This document shows positions 41,344 to 48,923 of a stretch of 64,000 bases of DNA, in pieces (position 1 is the first letter of the stretch; every line of letters starts with the position of its first letter). This stretch comes from Mumia sp050632745 (GTDB lineage: Bacteria; Actinomycetota; Actinomycetes; Propionibacteriales; Nocardioidaceae): positions 1 to 64,000 of the forward strand of contig NZ_JBODSD010000004.1 of assembly GCF_050632745.1 (NCBI RefSeq). Reading direction: 5' to 3'. The notes below the pieces were generated by a model. The model saw only the letters and a list, made by a program, of their open reading frames with translations. It ran no database searches and was not told where the DNA came from. A program made the position numbers and the translations under genes.

Positions 41344-42450
41344 TCAGCGGAACTGCTTGACGAGGTCGGCGCGCGGGACGACACCGAGCCCGGGCTCCGC
41401 TCCGAGGCGTACGACGCGACCGTCGCTGTCGAGCGGCCTCTCGAGGACGTCCTCGTCGTAGTAGTGGGCGCCGATGATGTCCGACGGGAAGCGTGCGGAC
41501 AGGTCGGTGAGCGCGCAGGCGACGTGCAGCTGCGCCGCGGCACCGATGCCGAGCTCGCCGTTGGACCCGAGCAGGACGTCGATGCCGAACACGCCGGCGA
41601 GGTTGCCCATCGCCAGCGCCCGACCCGGTCCCCCGCTCTTCCCGATGTAGAGGCTGACGCAGTCGGCGGCGTCGCGCTCGACGATCCGGCGCAGGTCGGC
41701 CATCGAGAACACCGACTCGTCCGCGACGACCGGCACGCCCAGGTCGCGGATCGCGCGGAGCCCGTCGAGGTCCTCCGGTGCGACCGGCTGCTCGACGAAC
41801 TCCACATCCCACTCCCGGAGACCGTCCACCGCGCGCCGCGCGTCCGACCGGCTCCACCCGCCGTTGGCGTCGACGCCGAGGAACGTGTCGTCGCCGACCA
41901 GCTCCCGCACCCGGCGTACGCGGGCGACGTCGCCGTCCACGCCCAGCCCGACCTTGACCTTGAACGCGCCGAACCCCATCCCTCGCGCCGCCGCCAGCAC
42001 GGTGTCGAGGTGCTCCCCGTCGCCGGAGAGCGAGAGCTTGATGTCGACGGAGTCGCGGTACGGCCCACCGAGCGCGACCGCGAGCGGGACGCCGAGGTTC
42101 CGTGCGTACGCGTCCCACAGCGCGGTGGAGACGCCCGCCTTCGTGAACGGGTTCGCCGCGAGGACGCGGTCCATCAGCGTCTCGAGCCGCCCCACCGGCA
42201 CCAGCGGCTGGCCGACGATCGCGGGTGCGACGTACGTCCGGATGAGGTGCTCGGCGCTCGCTCCGTCCTCGCCGCTCCAGAGTGCCGTCGCACTGACCTC
42301 GCCGTACCCCTCGACGTCGTCGGTCGTGACGACGCGGACGAGGAGGAAGTCCGAGCGGTCGTGGGTGCCGCGCGCGCCGCGGACGACCAGGTCGGGAGTC
42401 ACCGCGAGGCTGACCCGCGCCGTGTGGACGGCCGCGACCCGCGCGGTCAT
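41344..42450 (-). CDS. Enolase-superfamily enzyme, MLE subgroup
   Basis: A 368-residue enzyme with all active-site residues of the muconate-lactonizing subgroup: K164-x-K166 (AFKVKVGLG), metal ligands D194 (GVDANGGW), E220 (EFVEQPV) and D244 (VADESVF), and K271 (IGKSGG). The subgroup includes cycloisomerases, racemases and some sugar-acid or hydroxyproline dehydratases, so the reaction is proton abstraction next to a carboxylate. With lactonase- and aldolase-type neighbours, a lactone cycloisomerase or dehydratase role is likely. Start overlaps the upstream amidohydrolase stop (ATGA). Confidence 0.9.
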   Translation of the reverse strand: MTARVAAVHTARVSLAVTPDLVVRGARGTHDRSDFLLVRVVTTDDVEGYGEVSATALWSGEDGASAEHLIRTYVAPAIVGQPLVPVGRLETLMDRVLAANPFTKAGVSTALWDAYARNLGVPLAVALGGPYRDSVDIKLSLSGDGEHLDTVLAAARGMGFGAFKVKVGLGVDGDVARVRRVRELVGDDTFLGVDANGGWSRSDARRAVDGLREWDVEFVEQPVAPEDLDGLRAIRDLGVPVVADESVFSMADLRRIVERDAADCVSLYIGKSGGPGRALAMGNLAGVFGIDVLLGSNGELGIGAAAQLHVACALTDLSARFPSDIIGAHYYDEDVLERPLDSDGRVVRLGAEPGLGVVPRADLVKQFR

Positions 42451-43211
42451 CGCGTCCCCGCCAGCAGGGCGCGGGGGTTCTCCTCGAGCATCGCCTGACG
42501 CTGCTCCGGGGTGATCCCCCACCCGTCGATCTCGGCGACGCGGGCGACGGCGTAGTCCTGGCTGGCACGGTCGGACAGCCCCGCATCGGTCCCGAACAGC
42601 ACCTTGCCCTCGGGCGCGTGCGCGAGGATGTGGCGGGCGGCGTACGGCGGGGTCCCGCACAGGCAGAGGTAGAGGTTCGGGGTCTCGACCGTCACCGCCA
42701 GCGCCTCGCGCCACGTGTCGTGCAGGCCGCCGTGGCCGAGGACGACGGGCAGATGGGGGTGCCGCCGGGCGAGCGCGGCGATCTGGGCGGCCGTCGAGTA
42801 CGGCGGGGTGCCGTCGTGGCTGAGCAGGATGCCGCCGGTCGCGACGAGCACCTCGCAGACCGGGTCGAGGCTGCCCTCGTGCATGCTGAACCCCTGCAGC
42901 CACGGGTGGAGCTTGAGCCCGCGAAGGCCGAGTGTGCGCATCATCCGCTCGGTCTCCTCCGCCGCGTCGTCGCGCCGCGGGTGGACCGTGCCGAAGCCGT
43001 GCAGCCGGTCGGGGTAGCGCCCGACGAACGCTGCCAGGTCGTCGTTCGCCTGCGGGCTGGCGTCGAAGAGGCCGTCGTGGCTGAGCACGACCGCCTGCTC
43101 GATCCCCGCCGAGTCCATGAACGCCACGAAGTCGTCGGCGTCGAACGGCGCCCCGCCGAGCCAGCTCGTCGTACGCCAGGTAGGGGTGTGGGTGTGGAAG
43201 TCGATCACCAT
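42447..43211 (-). CDS. Amidohydrolase-2 family protein (C)
   Basis: A 254-residue hydrolase with full metal motifs: MVIDFHTHTPTW (HxH), GLKLHPWLQGF, HLPVVLGHGG and KVLFGTDAGLSD. It overlaps the creatininase-family gene upstream by seven bases and the enolase gene downstream by four, a tightly coupled translation unit. Substrate unknown; a lactone or acyl derivative of a sugar acid is plausible. The third amidohydrolase in one operon makes simple redundancy unlikely, so different intermediates may be involved. Confidence 0.82.
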   Translation of the reverse strand: MVIDFHTHTPTWRTTSWLGGAPFDADDFVAFMDSAGIEQAVVLSHDGLFDASPQANDDLAAFVGRYPDRLHGFGTVHPRRDDAAEETERMMRTLGLRGLKLHPWLQGFSMHEGSLDPVCEVLVATGGILLSHDGTPPYSTAAQIAALARRHPHLPVVLGHGGLHDTWREALAVTVETPNLYLCLCGTPPYAARHILAHAPEGKVLFGTDAGLSDRASQDYAVARVAEIDGWGITPEQRQAMLEENPRALLAGTR

Positions 43212-43942
43212 GCCTCCGCGAGTGCGATCAGTCGGTCCGCGGCCTGCGCCACGAGATGGTCGAGCCGACGGGCGCCCGCGTCCGCGTCGGCACGGTCGGG
43301 ACGGTCGGTGTAGCCGTCGATCGCCTTCCACACGGCGGCGTCGTGGAGGCCGACGTCGGACACCTCGAGGACCACCGGCTGCGGGTCGCGAACGGCCGGC
43401 GCCGTCACGCCGTCGGGAAGGAGCGCGAGCACGAGCGAGGTCTCGAACTCCCCCGCGTGCCCGGGCACGAACAGTCCGTCCTCAGCCTCGGCGAGCGCCC
43501 AGTAGTCGAGGTGCGCGATCGCGATGCCGAGCGTCGCCGCCGCGTCGGCAGCCGCCGCGTGGCAGACGCCGACGTTGCCGCCGTGCCCGTTGACGAGCAC
43601 GACGCGCCGACCGCCCTGGGTCGCGATCGAGCGGAGCACGTCGGCGAGCACCGCCATCAGCGTGCGCGGCGAGAGCGAGAGTGTGCCGCCGAACGGCAGA
43701 TGGTGGTCGGACGCACCGAAGGCGATCGTCGGCGTCACCACGAGCGCGCGCGGCGAGCGGGCGGCAGCCGCCTGCGCGCCGCGCCGGGCGACCTCCTGCG
43801 CGATCAACGCGTCGGTGCCGGTCGCCAGGTGAGGACCGTGCTGCTCCGTCGCCCCGAGCGGCACGACGACCAGCGCCTCGGGCAGCAGCGTCGCGAGCGC
43901 CTCGCGGTCGGCGTGCTGCCACAGGGTCGCGTTCGCTCCCAC
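43205..43942 (-). CDS. Creatininase-family amidohydrolase
   Basis: A 245-residue protein with the family's zinc motifs: VVPLGATEQHGPHLATGTDA, FGASDHHLPF, VLVNGHGGNVGVC and VPGHAGEFETSLVLAL. Members hydrolyse cyclic amides (creatinine) or act in mycofactocin, riboflavin or coenzyme pathways; none of those partners is here. As first gene of a sugar-acid operon it may open a lactam or lactone ring, an inference. GTG start after GGAGGCGATCCCT. The operator-like repeats at 43985-44020 lie just upstream, behind the IclR gene. Confidence 0.85.
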   Translation of the reverse strand: MGANATLWQHADREALATLLPEALVVVPLGATEQHGPHLATGTDALIAQEVARRGAQAAAARSPRALVVTPTIAFGASDHHLPFGGTLSLSPRTLMAVLADVLRSIATQGGRRVVLVNGHGGNVGVCHAAAADAAATLGIAIAHLDYWALAEAEDGLFVPGHAGEFETSLVLALLPDGVTAPAVRDPQPVVLEVSDVGLHDAAVWKAIDGYTDRPDRADADAGARRLDHLVAQAADRLIALAEAW

Positions 43943-43984
43943 AGGGATCGCCTCCGTACCGGTATCCGACCCGCTGGATCAGCG

Positions 43985-44020
43985 TTCGGAATACCAGAAA
44001 TAGATTCGGATTACCGAATC
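43985..44020. promoter_or_regulatory. IclR operator candidates before the catabolic operon
   Basis: GATTCGGATTACCGAATC (44003-44020) is a perfect palindrome with 7-base arms and an ATTA spacer. TTCGGAATACC (43985-43995) matches its core at 10 of 11 bases and starts 20 bases away. GGTATCCGA (43961-43969) is a third, inverted half-site. They lie between the IclR gene and the creatininase-family gene it probably controls. Confidence 0.6.
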
Positions 44021-44842
44021 CTAGGAGAGCGCGAGCGCGCTTGGCAAGGACTCCTTCGGATAGTCGAGACGACGGGAGACCACCAGCGCGAGATCGCTCA
44101 ACCCGACCGCCGCATCGTGCTGCCGCTCCTCGGTGAGGTCGCGCGCGAACCCGGTCACGCCCACGGAGCCGGCGACGTGCCCGTCGGCACCGAAGAACGG
44201 GACGGCCATGCACGAGATCTCGGCCTGCTCCTCCTCTTCCTCGAGGGCGAAGCCGTTCTCGCGCACGTGGTCGAGCAGCCCGAGGAACGCCTTGCGCCCA
44301 CCCTTGGGGGCGTTGGGCCCACGACCGGGGGCAAGCTTCGAGAGCAGCGGCTCGAGCTCGTCGGGATCGAGGTACGCCGCGATCGCACGCCCGAGGGCGG
44401 TGAGGTTGAACGGCGCGATCTTGCCCGAGTACGTGTCGAACTGGACGAACCCCGGGGTCGCCGCCTTGGCGACGTACACGACCGACGGTCCGTCCAGCAC
44501 GCCCATGTGCACCGGCATGCCCAGACGGTCCGCCAGCTCGCGCATCTCGCGCGGCGCGACCTGCGACAGGTCCATCTTGCGGACCAGCTGGCTCGCCAGG
44601 CCGTACAGGCGCAGCGTCGGCCGCCAGAAGTGGCTGCGGCCGACGATCCGCCGTGCGGCGTACCCCCGCTGCTCGAGCGTGTAGACGATGCTCGCGCAGG
44701 TCGCGAGCGGGATCCGGGTGGCCTTCGCGAGCGCCGTGAGGGTGAGCTCCTCGTCGGACTCCACCAGGTGCTCGAGAACCGTCAACGTCCGGTCGACACC
44801 CGGTGAGGCCGGGCGGCCCCCCGCGCTCTCGGCATCCGTCAT
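44021..44842 (-). CDS. IclR-family transcriptional regulator
   Basis: A 273-residue regulator. The winged helix is GVDRTLTVLEHLVESDEELT, LTALAKATRIPLATCASIVY and LEQRGYAARRIVG. The effector domain includes FNLTALGRAIAAYL, SCMAVPFFGADGHVAGSVGV. It stands upstream of, and reads into, the creatininase/enolase/GH43 operon, and is divergent from the KDPG aldolase and kinase genes, so it is well placed to control both. The 43985-44020 palindromes are the best operator candidates. The effector may be a sugar acid. Confidence 0.9.
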   Translation of the reverse strand: MTDAESAGGRPASPGVDRTLTVLEHLVESDEELTLTALAKATRIPLATCASIVYTLEQRGYAARRIVGRSHFWRPTLRLYGLASQLVRKMDLSQVAPREMRELADRLGMPVHMGVLDGPSVVYVAKAATPGFVQFDTYSGKIAPFNLTALGRAIAAYLDPDELEPLLSKLAPGRGPNAPKGGRKAFLGLLDHVRENGFALEEEEEQAEISCMAVPFFGADGHVAGSVGVTGFARDLTEERQHDAAVGLSDLALVVSRRLDYPKESLPSALALS

Positions 44843-45013
44843 CGCAGTTCCAACCCTTCGCTCGGCCCCGCCTGCGAGGTCTCCGTGGGAAATGTGAGCA
44901 ACCGACTCTAGTGTGCCGTTCGCTCGTTCATCATGGCGAAGACCCGCGGGAGCGCGGCGCGGGGTCCGGCCGGCTCCTCCGGGGAGGTGCCTGCGCTATC
45001 GTACGCGGAATGT

Positions 45014-45048
45014 CGAAACTGTCTTCTTGATGTCGAAGGATTCTCACC
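45014..45048 (+). promoter_or_regulatory. Tandem 20-base-phased repeats, site 2
   Basis: CGAAACTGTCTTCTTG (45014-45029) and CGAAGGATTCTCACC (45034-45048) begin exactly 20 bases apart, and each is preceded by ATGT. They lie directly before the KDPG aldolase start. They are weaker matches to the sites at 37856 and 51412 but keep the CGAA spacing. Confidence 0.45.
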
Positions 45049-45681
45049 ATGGCGGTTCCCGAATCCCCGATCCGCGGCATCGTCGCGATCGTCCGGCTCC
45101 GGCGAGAGACGCCGACCGATGCACTGCTCGACGCCCTGCTCGCCGGCGGCGTGCGGCAGGTCGAGATCACGGTCGACAGCCCGTCGGCCCACGAGGTCAT
45201 CAGCCGTTGGGCGAGGCGAGGAGACGCGCTCGTCGGTGCGGGCACGATCCGGACCGCAGCGGACGCCGAGGCGGCGATCGCGGCCGGCGCCCAGTTCCTC
45301 GTCACCCCCACGACCGTCGACGCCGTCCTCGACACTGCCCGGACGCGCGGCGTGCCGGTGGCGTGCGGGGCGCTGACGCCGACCGAGATCGACGACGCGT
45401 GGTCACGCGGTGCGGCGGCGGTGAAGGTCTTCCCGATCGGCACCGTCGGCGGCGTCTCCTACCTGAAGGCCGTCCGAGCGCCGCTGCACGACGTCCCGCT
45501 TCTCCCCACTGGCGGCGTCGATGCCGGCAACATCACCGCGTACGCCGCGGCCGGCGCGGTCGGAGTCGGTGTCGGGAGCAGCCTGGTCTCGGAGGACCTC
45601 GTGGCCGCGGGTGACTGGGATGCGGTGCGCGAGCGCGCGCTGTCGCTGGTCGAGGCGTGGGAGGCGGGTCGCGATGCCTGA
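45049..45681 (+). CDS. eda: KDPG/KHG aldolase
   Basis: A 210-residue class I aldolase that splits 2-keto-3-deoxy-6-phosphogluconate (or related acids) to pyruvate and glyceraldehyde-3-phosphate. E39 (GVRQVEITVDS) and the Schiff-base lysine K126 (AAAVKVFPIG) are in place, with GAGTIRT and LPTGGVDAGNITAYAAAGAV typical of the family. It overlaps the following sugar kinase by eight bases. Together they complete a route from 2-keto-3-deoxy sugar acid to central metabolism. Confidence 0.93.
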   Translation: MAVPESPIRGIVAIVRLRRETPTDALLDALLAGGVRQVEITVDSPSAHEVISRWARRGDALVGAGTIRTAADAEAAIAAGAQFLVTPTTVDAVLDTARTRGVPVACGALTPTEIDDAWSRGAAAVKVFPIGTVGGVSYLKAVRAPLHDVPLLPTGGVDAGNITAYAAAGAVGVGVGSSLVSEDLVAAGDWDAVRERALSLVEAWEAGRDA

Positions 45682-46615
45682 CGTCCTGACGCTCGGCGAG
45701 GCGCTCGGATGTGTCCGAGCGCTCGGACCGGTCCGCCTCGGCGGCGAGGCGTCGCTGCACGTGGTCGGGGCCGAGGCCAACGTGGCGATCGGCCTCGCGC
45801 GACTCGGGCACGACGTCACCTGGGTCGGGAGCCTCGGGCGCGACCAGGTCGGCGAGCTCGTCCTCCGTACGCTGCGCGCCGAGGGCGTCGACCTCGCGCA
45901 CGTCGCACGCCGTGACGCGCCCACCGGCCTGGTCGTCTTCGAGGAGCGGCTGCCCGGGACCGTCCGCGTCGACTACCACCGCGCGCACTCGGCAGGGAGC
46001 CGGCTGTCCACGGACGACCTTGCGTCCGCGCTCGATCCCGCGCCGCGGATCGTGCACGTGACCGGGCTGACGATGGCGCTGAGCGACTCGGCGGCCGACG
46101 CCGTACGGGCCGCTGCTCGGGGCGGTCGCGAGGCAGGCGCCCTGGTGTGCCTGGACGTCAACTACCGCAGCCGCCTGTGGTCGCGCGACGACGCACGTGC
46201 TGCGCTCGCGGCCGTCGTCGGCGACGTCGACGTCGTGGTCGCCTCCGACGACGAGCTGGGGCTGGTCGCACCGCACGGCGAGACGGTCGCGGAGCAGGCC
46301 GACGCTCTGCTCGAGGCGGGAGTCGTGCGGGTCGTCGTGAAGCACGGAGCCGACGGCGCGACCAGCATCGGCGCCGACGGGACGCACACCTCCCCCGCGC
46401 GCGACGTGGTCGTCGTGGACACGGTCGGCGCGGGAGACGCGTTCGTCGCCGGCTACCTGTCGGCGGTGCTCGACGGGCTCGACGAGCCCGCGCGGCTGGA
46501 TCGGGCGAACGCGGTCGGCGCCTTCGCCGTCACCGGCCGTGGCGACTGGGAGCGCCTCCCGACGCGCGACGAGCTCGCGCTGCTCACGACGCCGTCCGGG
46601 GAGGCGGTGCGGTGA
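45674..46615 (+). CDS. kdgK: PfkB-family 2-keto-3-deoxysugar kinase
   Basis: A 313-residue PfkB (ribokinase-fold) enzyme. The N-terminal signature is GGEASLHVVGAEANVAIGLA and the C-terminal one is VVVVDTVGAGDAFVAGYLSA with the catalytic aspartate. The overlap with the KDPG aldolase gene makes 2-keto-3-deoxygluconate (or galactonate) the likely substrate. ATG 45674 gives the family's normal length; a longer frame lies inside the aldolase gene. Convergent with the RidA gene. Confidence 0.9.
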   Translation: MPDVLTLGEALGCVRALGPVRLGGEASLHVVGAEANVAIGLARLGHDVTWVGSLGRDQVGELVLRTLRAEGVDLAHVARRDAPTGLVVFEERLPGTVRVDYHRAHSAGSRLSTDDLASALDPAPRIVHVTGLTMALSDSAADAVRAAARGGREAGALVCLDVNYRSRLWSRDDARAALAAVVGDVDVVVASDDELGLVAPHGETVAEQADALLEAGVVRVVVKHGADGATSIGADGTHTSPARDVVVVDTVGAGDAFVAGYLSAVLDGLDEPARLDRANAVGAFAVTGRGDWERLPTRDELALLTTPSGEAVR

Positions 46616-46642
46616 GCAGCGCGAGCGGGTGACGTACGGGCT

Positions 46643-47038
46643 CTAGGGTCGGCAGTCCTTCACGGCGAGGACGTCGATCTCGACGAGGATGCCGCCGAGG
46701 CTCGACCCCGCGGTCGTCCGGACGGGACGGGGCTCGTCGAAGTACTCGGCGTACGCCCGGTCGAACCCGTCCCAGTCACGGTCGACGTCGGCCAGGTGCG
46801 CGGTCACCTTCACCACGTCCTGCAGGTCGGCCCCCGCGGCCTCCAGCGCCGCCCGAACGTTGTCGAGCGTCTGCCGCGTCTGCGCCTCGATCTCGTCCCC
46901 GACGGTCTGTCGGGTGGCGGGATCGACCGGGCCGAACCCGGCGGTGACGACCAGGTCGCCGACGACGACGGCCTGGGAGTACGCCCCGCGGGGTGCGGGC
47001 GCTGCCGACGTGCTGACTCCCTGCTTCGTGGGACTCAT
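46643..47038 (-). CDS. RidA-family deaminase
   Basis: A 131-residue RidA/YjgF-like protein: APAPRGAYSQAVVVGDLVVT, QTRQTLDNVRAALEAAGADL, VKVTAHLADVDRDW. RidA hydrolyses reactive enamine/imine intermediates. The usual C-terminal arginine motif (RxxV) appears only as PVRTTAGSSLGGILVEIDV, so it belongs to a non-archetypal subgroup. It lies 28 bases after the FG-GAP gene on the same strand and could be the third gene of that operon. Confidence 0.85.
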   Translation of the reverse strand: MSPTKQGVSTSAAPAPRGAYSQAVVVGDLVVTAGFGPVDPATRQTVGDEIEAQTRQTLDNVRAALEAAGADLQDVVKVTAHLADVDRDWDGFDRAYAEYFDEPRPVRTTAGSSLGGILVEIDVLAVKDCRP

Positions 47039-47066
47039 CGTGCTCCTCACACTCACGTCCAGCTCC

Positions 47067-48923
47067 TCACAGTCCGAAGGAGATGACGTTGCCGTAGCCC
47101 GTGCCGCCGCTGCGACGCGGGGCCGTCCACGGATCTGCCGTGGTGGCACCGTCGCCAGGGTGGATCCACACCGCGCCATCGCCGTCACGGACGACGAGGT
47201 CGAGACCACCTGTGCCGTCGGTGTCGGCGACGTCGAGCGAGCGCACGTCGGACCAGTCGCCCGCCACCTGGACCGGATCGCCGGACGCTGTCGGGAACAG
47301 CCACAGCGATCCGTCGCGCTCGAGGTCGACCAGGTCGCCGTAGCCGTCGTCGTCCAGGTCGACGATCGCGAGCTCGGCGGCGGTCTGCCAGTTGCTGCCG
47401 ACCCACATGCGCGGGTTCCACGGGAAGGCGGTCGTCGAGCCGTTGCCGGGATACGCGTACAGGTCGCCGTCGGGCTCGCGGCCGACCAGGTCGGCCAGCC
47501 CGTCGCCGTCGACGTCCCCGGAGTAGAGGGCGTCGAAGATGTTCCACCCCGTCCCCCCGAAGTAGCGCGTCGGCCACGGGTTGCCGGTGGTCGCCCCGTT
47601 GTTGAGGTAGATCCAGAGCGTGCCGTTGGCCGCTGTGCGCTCGAGCGCGATCACGTCGACCAGCCCGTCGCCGTTGACGTCGTCGGCCATGATCTCACCG
47701 GCGAAGCCCCAGTCGGATCCCGCCGAGCGCGTCGCCGTCCACGGGTTGCCGCTCGTCGAGCCGTCGTGCGTGCGGATCACGAGATCCTGGCCGCTGCCGC
47801 GGCGTACGGCGAGCTCGGTCTGACCGTCGCCGTCGACGTCGCCGAGCATGACGTTCGCCGCGTCGGCGTACCCCGTGCCGGCGGCGAAGCTCTGGCCCGT
47901 CGCCCACATGGAGCCCGGCGTCGTGCCCTGGAACGGATAGACCGTCAGGTCGCCGGCCGTCGAGCGTGCGACGAGGTCGGGGCGACCGTCGCCGGTGACG
48001 TCGCCGAGCTCGAGCCGACCCGCGGAGCCGAAGCCGCTCGCGCCGCTGATGATCGACGTCCAGTAGTTGGTGCTCGTCGCCCCGTTGTGCGGATAGACGA
48101 GGATCCTGCCGCCGCCGTCGCGTGCGACCACGTCGGGCCGACCGTCACCGGTGACGTCGCCGAGCGTGAGGGCGTTGGCGAGGTTCCAGCCCGAGCCGCT
48201 CCACACCCGCGGCGAGGTGAAGGGGTTGGAGGTGGTCGAGCCGTTGCCGCGATAGACCCACAGGACCCCGCCGCCGTCTGCCGGCTCACGGACGACGAGG
48301 TCGCCGAGCCCGTCGCCGGAGACGTCACCGATCCGGATGGCGTCCACGATGTTCCAGCCGGTCCCCGCCTTGACCCGGGTCGACCACGGGTCGGCCGGGT
48401 CACCCGTGTTCGGGTAGACCCAGAGCGTGCCGTTGTCGTGGTTCGGGTCGCGCGCGACCAGCTCGGCCCTCCCGTCACCGGTGAGGTCGCCGAGCTCGAC
48501 CAGGTCGGCGTAGTCCCACGCCGTCACGGTCGTCGTCGGAGGACCGTCCCACGGGTTGGCGGCGGTCGCACCGTTGTGGTCGTACAGCCGCAGCGCCCCT
48601 GCGTCGGGTCCGCTGAGCTGGGTGACGAGGTCGGCCAGGCCGTCCCCGGTGACGTCGGGCGTCGTGGCCGCCGCCGCGGCGGTCAGGGCGCGGAGGGTGG
48701 GCGCCTGGGACGCCTGCTTCTTGGGGGTCTTCGCCGCCTTCTGCTTGGTCGCCTTCGCCTTCTGCACCCGAGAGAGGTCCCAGGTCGGAGTGGCGTGCTT
48801 CGACGGCGTGCGGCCACGGTCGGCGGCAGCGGCGACCGCGGCGTCCGCGTAGGCGACGGTGCCCAGGAGGACGCCGGCGGCCACCGCCGCCGTACCGATT
48901 CGACGGCTGACGTTCGCGGTCAC
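47067..48923 (-). CDS. Secreted FG-GAP/VCBS repeat protein
   Basis: A 618-residue exported protein. A signal peptide ends near AVAAAADRG, then a Lys/Ala-rich segment (KAKATKQKAAKTPKKQ). About ten repeats follow, each with a D-V-x-G-D-G-x-x-D-L calcium loop (IGDVSGDGLGDLVVREPADG, LGDVTGDGRPDLVARSTAGD) and a NGxTxxNPW block, a beta-propeller of the FG-GAP type with no catalytic domain. The GTG start overlaps the stop of the exported glycosidase upstream as GTGA, so the two are made together; it may serve as the binding partner of that enzyme on polysaccharide. Confidence 0.82.
   Translation of the reverse strand: MTANVSRRIGTAAVAAGVLLGTVAYADAAVAAAADRGRTPSKHATPTWDLSRVQKAKATKQKAAKTPKKQASQAPTLRALTAAAAATTPDVTGDGLADLVTQLSGPDAGALRLYDHNGATAANPWDGPPTTTVTAWDYADLVELGDLTGDGRAELVARDPNHDNGTLWVYPNTGDPADPWSTRVKAGTGWNIVDAIRIGDVSGDGLGDLVVREPADGGGVLWVYRGNGSTTSNPFTSPRVWSGSGWNLANALTLGDVTGDGRPDVVARDGGGRILVYPHNGATSTNYWTSIISGASGFGSAGRLELGDVTGDGRPDLVARSTAGDLTVYPFQGTTPGSMWATGQSFAAGTGYADAANVMLGDVDGDGQTELAVRRGSGQDLVIRTHDGSTSGNPWTATRSAGSDWGFAGEIMADDVNGDGLVDVIALERTAANGTLWIYLNNGATTGNPWPTRYFGGTGWNIFDALYSGDVDGDGLADLVGREPDGDLYAYPGNGSTTAFPWNPRMWVGSNWQTAAELAIVDLDDDGYGDLVDLERDGSLWLFPTASGDPVQVAGDWSDVRSLDVADTDGTGGLDLVVRDGDGAVWIHPGDGATTADPWTAPRRSGGTGYGNVISFGL

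Noticed and set aside
44913..45614. A 233-residue plus-strand frame starting before the KDPG aldolase
   Set aside because: It is a shifted frame over the aldolase gene, arginine-rich and without motifs. The aldolase has both catalytic residues.
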